From positions 1-43,616 of the forward strand of contig CAVGND010000013.1 of assembly GCA_963630555.1 (NCBI GenBank): a stretch of 43,616 nt of DNA, written 5' to 3'. This document shows, piece after piece, positions 16,600 to 23,558 of the stretch. The position numbers and the translations under genes are program-made. This stretch comes from CAVALG01 sp963630555 (GTDB taxonomy: Bacteria > Bacillota > Clostridia > Oscillospirales > Acutalibacteraceae). The first letter of the stretch is position 1. Every line of letters begins with the position of its first letter. The notes under the pieces are model-generated. The model did not search any database and was not told the DNA's origin. It saw nothing but the letters and a program-made list of their open reading frames with translations.

Positions 16600-17283
16600 T
16601 TATGCGCCGTCCGCAGTTTTTCTGAACCTTTCCAACTGCTCGCGGCAACGGTGAAATTCGGCATAAGACAAATTTGTATCGGCAGCCGACACAAGGTATA
16701 AAAACCGATTTTTAAGGCTTAACGCCCCGAACGGCGAAAAAAATCTGTCCGCCAATTTTCGGGCAACGTCGCAAAGTTTTCCGTTTTCGGCAAGTTCCGT
16801 CACCCCGTCGCCGGTTATTCTGCCGCCGTCCTCACCGTCAAGGCCGCCGAACCTGTCCGCGGTTCGGCGCAGTGTTTCGGGCGTGAAACGTATATACCCC
16901 GCCGGTTCAGACCCCGAAAACACGGTGTACGCCTCTAAAAATGCAGAAACGCCGCGCGCCTTTAAAAATTCCGAAAGGCGCATTGTTATGCCTCCCGCCG
17001 TCACTTTGCGGTCGGGAATGTCGGCACAGGAATACTCCGCCGTTTTAAAATTGAATTCAAGTTTTGCAAATTTGGTTTCGGCGCCGTTGTCGTAAAGCAG
17101 GACGACCGATGCGTTTCCGATTGATGAAACGGCTGCACCGCCGCCGTTTTCCTTGCCGTTGCCCGACCTTTCGGGCGAAGCGGCTACTATTATCGGGAAC
17201 ACTGCCGCAAAGCAGCCGAGCGCTGTTAAAAATGCTTTTAATGCGGTTGACGGGTCACGGTTTTTAATGCGTTTAAATTTCAA
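16600..17283 (-). CDS. membrane-anchored protein, possibly a degenerate LCP domain
   Basis: A 227-residue protein with a basic N terminus and one hydrophobic segment (about 15-36), then an extracytoplasmic domain. The order of segments (VLLYDNGAETKFAKLEF, DIPDRKVTAGG, YIRFTPETLRRTADRFGGLDG) resembles LytR-CpsA-Psr proteins, where an SIPRD-type motif and a GG(V/I) motif occur, but the key Arg/Asp phosphate-binding residues are not clearly kept. I therefore treat enzymatic LCP function as doubtful. The start is TTG at 17283, preceded by AAGGAAGAG. It sits just upstream of the transglutaminase-like lipoprotein; both look like envelope proteins. Confidence 0.6.
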   Translation of the reverse strand: MKFKRIKNRDPSTALKAFLTALGCFAAVFPIIVAASPERSGNGKENGGGAAVSSIGNASVVLLYDNGAETKFAKLEFNFKTAEYSCADIPDRKVTAGGITMRLSEFLKARGVSAFLEAYTVFSGSEPAGYIRFTPETLRRTADRFGGLDGEDGGRITGDGVTELAENGKLCDVARKLADRFFSPFGALSLKNRFLYLVSAADTNLSYAEFHRCREQLERFRKTADGA

Positions 17284-17301
17284 ATTCTTCTCTTCCTTTT
17301 A

Positions 17302-17329
17302 ATTATAACACGAATCGGGCGGCTGTCCA
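17302..17329 (-). promoter_or_regulatory. possible promoter for the LCP-like/transglutaminase genes
   Basis: On the minus strand, TGGACA (17329-17324), a 16-nt spacer and TATAAT (17307-17302) lie about 20 nt before the TTG start. The -35 and spacing are imperfect, the -10 is consensus. Confidence 0.5.
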
Positions 17330-17570
17330 CATAAATATTTATTACAATTTTGTAATTCCGCGCTTTAATTTGCCGTCCGGACAAAACAATCGGGGTACAA
17401 AGATTTTTTCGGCTAATCGGCGTACTTTAGCGGCTTTGTTGCCCTTCGCTCACAATACGACGGTACTCCTCCGCAGGGTTGCCGCGCCGCCAAATCACCC
17501 CGCTTGCCGAAAATACTCCGTTTTGGGAACCGTTGTGCCCTGATTGCTTTGTCTAACCTAATAAAAAGTG

Positions 17571-17599
17571 TTGCCTTGCGGCGAAATTGGTGATATAAT
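17571..17599 (+). promoter_or_regulatory. promoter for the trpS operon
   Basis: TTGCCT (17571-17576), a 17-nt spacer and TATAAT (17594-17599). The predicted start near 17606 leaves a leader of about 160 nt before trpS. The region 17330-17570 shows no gene. Confidence 0.7.
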
Positions 17600-17613
17600 G
17601 TTTTAGATAATAC

Positions 17614-17722
17614 TATCGGGTGGAGTAGCGCTTTGATTTGCCGCATAATCATTTTGCCGCAGCGGCGCCGATTTATGCCCTCGGCGCGACGAAACCCGGT
17701 TGCGTTTAAATTATTTTTTTGA
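17614..17722 (+). promoter_or_regulatory. structured trpS leader, possible attenuator or riboswitch
   Basis: The leader can pair ATCGGGT (about 17615) with ACCCGGT (about 17690), enclosing GGAGTAGCG, a GCCGA/TCGGC hairpin and, just before the closing strand, GACGAA. The closing strand overlaps an alternative stem CGCGAC/GTTGCG followed by TTTAAATTATTTTTTT, a terminator-like end. This is antiterminator/terminator logic. The GGAGTAG and ACGA-A positions recall the oadB leader, but the CGTCA loop of yybP-ykoY is not evident, and the T-box motif GGGTGGNACCGCG is absent. The class is unassigned. Confidence 0.45.
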
Positions 17723-17765
17723 CGGCGACCCTGACACAAGCCGCCCGGCGGAACGGAGAATAAAA

Positions 17766-18788
17766 ATGCAAACACAGAACAACCAAAATCCGACTGAAGA
17801 AAAAAGGCCGCGCGTTTTCAGCGCAATTCAGCCCAGCGGTATGCTCACGCTCGGCAACTATTTGGGCGCGCTGAGAAACTGGTGCGTGCTGCCGGAAAAA
17901 ATGGACTGCATTTTTGCGGTTGCCGACCTGCATGCAATAACGGTGCGCCAGGTTCCCGCCGAGTTACGCAGCCGCATATACAGCACGGCGGCAATACTGC
18001 TTGCTTTGGGGCTTGACCCGAAAGAGAATATACTTTTCATACAGTCGCAGGTTCCGGCGCATGCCGAACTTGCCTGGATACTTGATTGCTATACCCAATT
18101 CGGCGAACTTTCGCGTATGACCCAGTTTAAGGACAAGACCCGCACACACGCCGACAATGTCAACGCGGGACTGTTCACCTACCCCTCGCTTATGGCTGCG
18201 GATATACTGCTTTACGGCGCAAATTATGTTCCCGTCGGGGCGGATCAGAAGCAGCACCTTGAAATAACGCGCGATATCGCTTCGCGTTTTAACGGAATTT
18301 ACGGCGATGTTTTCACAATTCCCGAGCCGTATATCCCCAAAACGGGCGCACGTGTTATGAGTTTGCAAGACCCGACGAAGAAAATGTCAAAATCCGACGA
18401 AAATGCCAACGCGTGGGTTGCGATTCTTGACAAGCCGGAGGATATTATGCGTAAATTCAAGCGTGCCGTGACCGATTCGGAAGGCTCGGTTTCGGTTGGC
18501 GAAAACCGCCTTGCGATGAATAATCTTATAGGCATTTATTCGGCGGTTACGGGCATGACTGCGGAGCAGATACAAAACGAGTTTGAGGGTAAAGGATACA
18601 GCGAATTTAAAGTAAAACTCGCCGAAGCGGTTATTGAGGAACTTCGCCCGATAAGGGAAAATTACGACCGTATTATAAAAGACAGGGCGTCGCTTGAAGA
18701 AATTTACAAATCGGGTGCCGAAACGGCGGCAAAACTTTCCCGCAGAGTTCTTACAAAAGTTAAGAAAAAGGTCGGATTCGTGCTGTGA
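17766..18788 (+). CDS. trpS: tryptophan--tRNA ligase
   Basis: A 340-residue class I aminoacyl-tRNA synthetase charging tRNA-Trp. The HIGH-equivalent PSGMLTLGNY (23-32) and KMSKS (206-210) are intact, along with DLHAIT and the helix GADQKQHLE. ATG at 17766 follows GGAG; the first about 15 residues are a polar extension before the Rossmann fold. A terminator-type leader precedes it. The 3' end overlaps the holB start (GTGA). Confidence 0.97.
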   Translation: MQTQNNQNPTEEKRPRVFSAIQPSGMLTLGNYLGALRNWCVLPEKMDCIFAVADLHAITVRQVPAELRSRIYSTAAILLALGLDPKENILFIQSQVPAHAELAWILDCYTQFGELSRMTQFKDKTRTHADNVNAGLFTYPSLMAADILLYGANYVPVGADQKQHLEITRDIASRFNGIYGDVFTIPEPYIPKTGARVMSLQDPTKKMSKSDENANAWVAILDKPEDIMRKFKRAVTDSEGSVSVGENRLAMNNLIGIYSAVTGMTAEQIQNEFEGKGYSEFKVKLAEAVIEELRPIRENYDRIIKDRASLEEIYKSGAETAAKLSRRVLTKVKKKVGFVL

Positions 18789-19732
18789 GCGGCGGAAAAA
18801 TGTTTGAATCGCTTGTCGGAAACGAATTTATAAAATCCCGACTTGCCGAGATGATAAAAAACGGGCGATTGGTGCACGCTTTTATAATTGAGGGCGACGA
18901 AGGGTCGGGCAGGCACACTTTAGCGTCGCTGATTGCGGCGGCGGCGGTCTGCACGGGGGAAAATCCGCCCTGCGGCGAGTGCAAATTCTGCCACGCAAGC
19001 AGGACTTTCGCTCACCCCGATATTCTTCTTTACAAGCCCGCAAAAACGGTCTTTACGGTGGGTACGGTGCGTGAAATAATAAGCGAATCGTATATGATGC
19101 CGATAGAGGCGCGGCGGAAGGTCTGCGTGCTTGAAAAGTCCGACGCAATGAATGAAGAATCCGCCAATGCCCTGCTTAAAATATTGGAAGAACCGCCGGG
19201 CGACGTAATATTTATTCTGCTTACTTCAAGTGCGGCGGCGCTGCCGGTTACGGTTCGCTCGCGCTGCGTTACTTTTACGCTGACCGAGCCGGACGGAGCA
19301 GAGTCGCAGGCGTATCTTGCAAAAAAGTTCCCCGAAGCGGGGGCGGACGCCATAGCGGAGTCGCTTAAAAAAAGCGGCGGCAGCATAGGCCGTGCCGAAA
19401 AGATACTGTCGGGTGACGGTGCCGACTGTGCGGCTGACGCGGAGCAATGCCTTGCCGCGGCGGCACGGCACGATGTGTACGGACTGTTAAAAATTTTTGC
19501 GAAATACGAAAAAAGCGGAGCACGTGCGGCGCAGCTGTTAAGCGAAATATCACGAGCCGCCGCGGGGCAATTATCGGGCTGTGCCGAAAACGTCGCAAAA
19601 ATGAGTGAAAACGGAGCGGTAAAGGCGGCGGAAACCGCTAACGAAGCCGCAGGTATGTTAAAAGGCAACTGCCATGTATCACTCACCCTGACGCGTGCGG
19701 CAGCCGAACTGGCGAAGCGGGCAGCGGAATGA
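18785..19732 (+). CDS. holB: DNA polymerase III delta' subunit
   Basis: A 315-residue clamp-loader subunit of the AAA+ family. The N-terminal part has FESLVGNEFIKSRLAEMI, a degenerate P-loop GDEGSGRHT (Arg where Walker A has Lys, as expected for a non-hydrolysing delta'), and a zinc-module remnant CGECKFC. It also has NALLKILEEPP and the sensor region RSRCVTF. GTG at 18785 overlaps the trpS stop; ATG at 18800 (MFESL) is an equally plausible start. The 3' neighbour ricT matches the conserved holB-yaaT order of Firmicutes. Confidence 0.9.
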   Translation: MSGGKMFESLVGNEFIKSRLAEMIKNGRLVHAFIIEGDEGSGRHTLASLIAAAAVCTGENPPCGECKFCHASRTFAHPDILLYKPAKTVFTVGTVREIISESYMMPIEARRKVCVLEKSDAMNEESANALLKILEEPPGDVIFILLTSSAAALPVTVRSRCVTFTLTEPDGAESQAYLAKKFPEAGADAIAESLKKSGGSIGRAEKILSGDGADCAADAEQCLAAAARHDVYGLLKIFAKYEKSGARAAQLLSEISRAAAGQLSGCAENVAKMSENGAVKAAETANEAAGMLKGNCHVSLTLTRAAAELAKRAAE

Positions 19733-19770
19733 ACCGCAGCCGTATAGTTAAAAAGTAACGGAGGACACAT

Positions 19771-20604
19771 ATGATTGAAATTATCGGAGTAAAATTCAGG
19801 GATGAGGGCAGAACCTATTCCTTTTCTCCGGCGGGACTGCAATTCAAAACAGGCGACACTGTTATAGTCGAAACCGCACAGGGGGTTGAGGCGGGCACGG
19901 TTTGCCGCGCAAACTATTTTGCCGACGAGTCGGAAATGCCCAAGCCGCTTAAAAAAATTAAACGAAAGGCGGACAAAGCGGATCTTGACCGCATTGACGC
20001 CAATCGGCAAAAAGAAAAAACCGCATACGAAATATGCAAAAAGAAGATTGCGGAACACGGGCTTGAAATGAAACTCATAAATGCCGAAGCGGCGTTTGAA
20101 AGCAACAAGATAACCTTTAATTTTACCGCCGAATCGCGAATAGATTTCCGCATGCTTGTTAAAGACCTTGCCGCAACTTTTAAAACAAGGATAGAACTGC
20201 GCCAGATCGGCGTGCGTGACGAGTCGAGAAAACTGGGCGGATACGGTCTTTGCGGACAGCCGTTCTGCTGCCGCAGAATTTTAAACAGTTTTCACCCCGT
20301 TTCGATTAAAATGGCGAAAGAGCAGGGCTTGTCGCTTAATCCGGAAAAGATATCCGGCTGCTGCGGGCGGCTTATGTGCTGCCTTAAATATGAGCAGGAT
20401 TCGTACGAATATCTTAACAAAATAACGCCTAAAGTCGGGTCGGTCGTATCTACGCCGTTGGGCGACGGAACGGTGGTTGACGCCGCCGTGATGACGGGTA
20501 AACTTAAAGTTCGGCTGGACGAAGACCAAATGCCGATTGAGGTCAGCCGTGACGAAGCGGAGGTCATCAGCACCCCGCAGAAGTCCAAAAAAAACAAGCA
20601 ATAA
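19771..20604 (+). CDS. ricT: PSP1-domain protein RicT (YaaT)
   Basis: A 277-residue member of the PSP1/YaaT family. In Bacillus subtilis, RicT with RicA and RicF forms an Fe-S cluster-binding complex that helps RNase Y mature certain mRNAs. Cysteine motifs CGQPFCCRR (about 157-165) and CCGRLMCCLKYE (about 192-203) are conserved, consistent with cluster binding. The C-terminal part is GDGTVVDAAVMTGKLKVRLD. SD GGAGG. ricA and ricF are not in this window, and a Lys-rich linker (about 60-85) separates the two halves of the core. Confidence 0.9.
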   Translation: MIEIIGVKFRDEGRTYSFSPAGLQFKTGDTVIVETAQGVEAGTVCRANYFADESEMPKPLKKIKRKADKADLDRIDANRQKEKTAYEICKKKIAEHGLEMKLINAEAAFESNKITFNFTAESRIDFRMLVKDLAATFKTRIELRQIGVRDESRKLGGYGLCGQPFCCRRILNSFHPVSIKMAKEQGLSLNPEKISGCCGRLMCCLKYEQDSYEYLNKITPKVGSVVSTPLGDGTVVDAAVMTGKLKVRLDEDQMPIEVSRDEAEVISTPQKSKKNKQ

Positions 20605-20628
20605 ATATCCCAAAAGGAGAACGGAACT

Positions 20629-22002
20629 ATGAAAAACAGCGATAAAAATATGGAAACGATAGTCGCGCTCGCAAAGGGCAGAGGCTTTGTCTACCCCGGC
20701 AGCGAGATATACGGCGGACTTTCAAACAGTTGGGATTACGGCCCGCTTGGCGTTGAGTTTAAAAACAACATCAAAAAAGCGTGGTGGCAGAAATTCGTTC
20801 AGGAATCGCCCTACAACGTCGGGCTTGATTCGGCTATAATTATGAACCCGCAAACCTGGGTGACCAGCGGCCACGTAGGCGGATTTTCCGACCCGCTTAT
20901 GGACTGTAAAGATTGTCACGCACGCCACCGTGCCGACAAATTGATTGAGGATGCGGGCGGCCGCGCAGAGGGTATGACCTTTGAGGAAATGGAAAAATAC
21001 ATTGCCGATAACGGCATAACCTGTCCCGAATGCGGCAGCAAAAACTTTACCGGCATACGCAAGTTCAACCTTATGTTCAAGACCTTTATCGGCGTAACGG
21101 AGGACGCCAAGAGCGAGGTTTACCTGCGCCCCGAAACCGCGCAGGGTATATTTGTGAACTATGCCAACATCCAGCGCACAACAAGGCGTAAACTGCCGTT
21201 CGGCGTTTGCCAGATAGGCAAATCCTTCCGTAACGAGATAACCCCCGGCAACTTCATCTTCCGCATACGCGAGTTTGAACAGATGGAGTGCGAATTTTTC
21301 TGCAAACCCGACACCGACCTTGACTGGTTCTATTACTGGAAAGATTTTTGCAAGAATTGGCTGTTGTCGCTCGGCCTTTGCGAAGAACATCTGCGCCTGC
21401 GTGACCACGAAAAGGAAGAACTCTCGTTCTATTCAAAGGCGACAACCGATATTGAATTTTTGTTCCCGTTCGGCTGGGGCGAACTTTGGGGAATTGCCGA
21501 CCGCACAAATTACGACCTCGGCAGGCATCAGGAAGGCAGCGGCAAGAGCCTTGAATATTTTGACCCCGAAACAAACGAAAAATATATCCCCTATGTTGTT
21601 GAGCCGTCATTGGGGGCGGACAGGGTTCTGCTCGCTTTCCTTTGCGACGCATATGACGAGGAAACCGACGAAAAGGGCGACGTAAGAACCGTGCTGCATT
21701 TTCATCCGGCGCTTGCGCCCTATAAAGCGGCGGTTCTGCCGCTCAGCAAAAAGTTGGCTGAGCCGGCACGCAAAGTGTTCGCAGACCTTGCCCGCGATTA
21801 TATGATAGATTATGATGACGCAGGATCAATCGGCAAACGTTACCGCCGTCAGGACGAAATAGGCACGCCGTACTGCATAACCTACGACTTTGACAGTGAA
21901 AACGACGGGTGCGTTACGGTTCGCGACCGCGATACAATGGAACAGGTAAGAATTCCGATAGGCGAACTTTCGGCGTTTATTAAATCAAAACTTGCATTTT
22001 AA
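20629..22002 (+). CDS. glyQS: glycine--tRNA ligase (single-chain, alpha2 type)
   Basis: A 457-residue class II synthetase of the homodimeric type. The N-terminal GFVYPGSEIYGGLSNSWDYGPLG is diagnostic, in this protein covering about residues 18-40. A Zn-binding insert has CKDCHARH and CPECGSKNF (about 85-145). RPETAQGIFVNY and GKSFRNEITPG form motif 2. The C-terminal anticodon-binding domain begins about 360. AAGGAGA precedes the ATG. It is in the trpS-holB-ricT transcript, separated from ricT by 24 nt. Confidence 0.96.
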   Translation: MKNSDKNMETIVALAKGRGFVYPGSEIYGGLSNSWDYGPLGVEFKNNIKKAWWQKFVQESPYNVGLDSAIIMNPQTWVTSGHVGGFSDPLMDCKDCHARHRADKLIEDAGGRAEGMTFEEMEKYIADNGITCPECGSKNFTGIRKFNLMFKTFIGVTEDAKSEVYLRPETAQGIFVNYANIQRTTRRKLPFGVCQIGKSFRNEITPGNFIFRIREFEQMECEFFCKPDTDLDWFYYWKDFCKNWLLSLGLCEEHLRLRDHEKEELSFYSKATTDIEFLFPFGWGELWGIADRTNYDLGRHQEGSGKSLEYFDPETNEKYIPYVVEPSLGADRVLLAFLCDAYDEETDEKGDVRTVLHFHPALAPYKAAVLPLSKKLAEPARKVFADLARDYMIDYDDAGSIGKRYRRQDEIGTPYCITYDFDSENDGCVTVRDRDTMEQVRIPIGELSAFIKSKLAF

Positions 22003-22041
22003 CGGGTCTTTAAATTCCCCCTCGGAAAAGGAGCGGATTGT

Positions 22042-22599
22042 ATGTTAAAATTCAAAAAAAACAGCGGCGGTGCACCGGTTTCGGACAAGAAAAAAATGAT
22101 ATTTATTTTCTCTGTCGTTGCGGTAATTGCTGTTGCCGTAATAATTATAATTATCGGGCAGGTGACCGGCGCATTCCCCCTGATCGGGAAAAACAGTAAA
22201 AACAGCGCTTCGTCCGCCTCGGGCAAATCGGGCGGCCCCGGCGTTGTGTACGAAAAAAGCGACGATACTTCCAACATAGCCGGCACCGAATCGGCAACAT
22301 ATTCTTCCGAAGAATCCGACCAGGCAAAGTCCGACGATTATTATATAGAACAGGCGCAGCAAAACCCGATTAAAATGACCCTTGAGGCTTACGAAAAAAT
22401 CGATATTCCAGAAAATGCCCAAAATACGATAACCTATGAAGAGGTCTGCAAAATCCTCGGGGGAGTGGGCGTTAAGATGGACACGAATGACGCCGCTACC
22501 GAAATTTACATGTGGGCTTCAACCGATAACAAAGGTTATGCGAAACTGATATTTAAAAACGGCGTAATTGCCGGAAAATCGCAGTGGGGGCTGAAATAA
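22042..22599 (+). CDS. membrane-anchored protein with BLIP/DUF3862-like domain
   Basis: A 185-residue protein: short Lys-rich cytoplasmic start, one TM helix (about 17-40), a Ser/Gly/Asp linker (about 50-105) and a C-terminal small domain (about 128-185). The pattern ITYEEVCKILGG, then EIYMWAS, then AKLIFKNGVIAGKSQWGL matches the two-layer fold of beta-lactamase-inhibitor-like/SmpA-like proteins common on clostridial surfaces. Role unknown. SD AAAAGGAG. It directly abuts queH. Confidence 0.7.
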   Translation: MLKFKKNSGGAPVSDKKKMIFIFSVVAVIAVAVIIIIIGQVTGAFPLIGKNSKNSASSASGKSGGPGVVYEKSDDTSNIAGTESATYSSEESDQAKSDDYYIEQAQQNPIKMTLEAYEKIDIPENAQNTITYEEVCKILGGVGVKMDTNDAATEIYMWASTDNKGYAKLIFKNGVIAGKSQWGLK

Positions 22600-23139
22600 T
22601 TGGAAAATAAAACGCTTCTGCATATCTGCTGTGCGCCCTGCTCGGTAATGTGTATCGAATCGCTGCGCAGCGAGGGGACGGAGCCGCACGGCTTTTGGTA
22701 CAACCCCAATATTCACCCGTATACCGAGTATCGCTCCCGCAAAAATACGCTTGCGGAATATGCCGAAAAAATCGGTATGAACCTGACGGTTGAGGATAAC
22801 TACGGACTGCGTGAATTTGTTAAAAACGTGGTGAACGATATTGACGGGCGGTGCGCTTATTGTTACGAAGTGCGCCTTGAAAAAGCGGCGGAATTTGCCG
22901 CCGCCAACGGCTTTCCGTCATTTACGACGACACTGCTGATAAGCCCGTACCAAAAGCACGATTTGATTGCCGAAACCGCAAAAAAATGCGGCGAAAAATA
23001 CGGCGTCGAATTTCTTTACCGTGATTTTCGCCCGCTTTTCCGAACGGGGCAGCAAAAAGCACGCGAGGCCGGTATGTATATGCAAAAATACTGCGGATGT
23101 ATATTCAGTGAAGAAGAAAGATACTTGTCCGGACGCTGA
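22600..23139 (+). CDS. queH: epoxyqueuosine reductase QueH
   Basis: A 179-residue protein of the DUF208 family, the non-homologous replacement of QueG that reduces epoxyqueuosine to queuosine in tRNA. Conserved cysteines are visible: HICCAPC (C10, C11, C14), RCAYCYEVRL (C85, C88) and KYCGC near 165, consistent with an Fe-S cluster plus redox pair. FWYNPNIHPYTEY is characteristic. TTG at 22600 is the only early start in frame, preceded by GTGGGGG; it begins right after the stop of the previous gene. Followed by repeat cluster 6. Confidence 0.92.
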   Translation: MENKTLLHICCAPCSVMCIESLRSEGTEPHGFWYNPNIHPYTEYRSRKNTLAEYAEKIGMNLTVEDNYGLREFVKNVVNDIDGRCAYCYEVRLEKAAEFAAANGFPSFTTTLLISPYQKHDLIAETAKKCGEKYGVEFLYRDFRPLFRTGQQKAREAGMYMQKYCGCIFSEEERYLSGR

Positions 23140-23144
23140 ATGAC

Positions 23145-23545
23145 GGACTGCAGACAGCAGACCGAGGCATTCATCTCCCTTGCCTCCCTCTGACGAGGGA
23201 GGTGTCAAAACGAAGTTTTGACGGAGGGAGAGATAACTAAGGCTAACGGTAATCGGAATGCTTTATAAATTAGAGTTTTTAAGTGATTACGGCAAACTGA
23301 TAACAGACGGCTAATTGTTCTTGCAGACAGTATTTTCTCCCCCTCCGAGTTTTGCCCGCAGGGCAAAACCCACCGTCTCGGCTGCCGCCTTTGGCCCCCT
23401 CTGACGAGGGGGCTGGCAAAACCGTAGGTTTTGACTGAGGGAGAGAAAAAGTCTGCTGGAAAAACAGATTAATGTCTGTACTCAAACTATCGTTTACCAC
23501 GTCTAAAATCTAGAATCTAACATCTAAAATCTAAATTCACAGAAC
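23145..23545. repeat. composite intergenic repeat cluster 6 with three C modules and inverted right end
   Basis: The queH-alaS gap. A faint heptad tract (GACTGCAGACAGCAGACCG) leads to C at 23181-23232 (hairpin II TCAAAAC-GAA-GTTTTGA, 23205-23221) and AACTAAGGCTAACGGTAATC. An inverted C has TTTTGCCC-GCA-GGGCAAAA (23350-23368), followed by another C with CCCCCTC-TGAC-GAGGGGG and CAAAACC-GTA-GGTTTTG (23417-23433). The right end is inverted B/A: CTCAAACTATCGTTTACCAC, then heptads TCTAAAA, TCTAGAA, TCTAACA (about 23480-23536). The alaS SD follows immediately. Confidence 0.85.
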
Positions 23546-23558
23546 AGGAGAAGGAATA

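Noticed and set aside
23140..23558. T-box leader before alaS
   Set aside because: The leader is made of repeat modules; no AGTA/GNTG stem I features or GGGTGGNACCGCG motif were found. The same absence holds for glyQS, which follows ricT by 24 nt.
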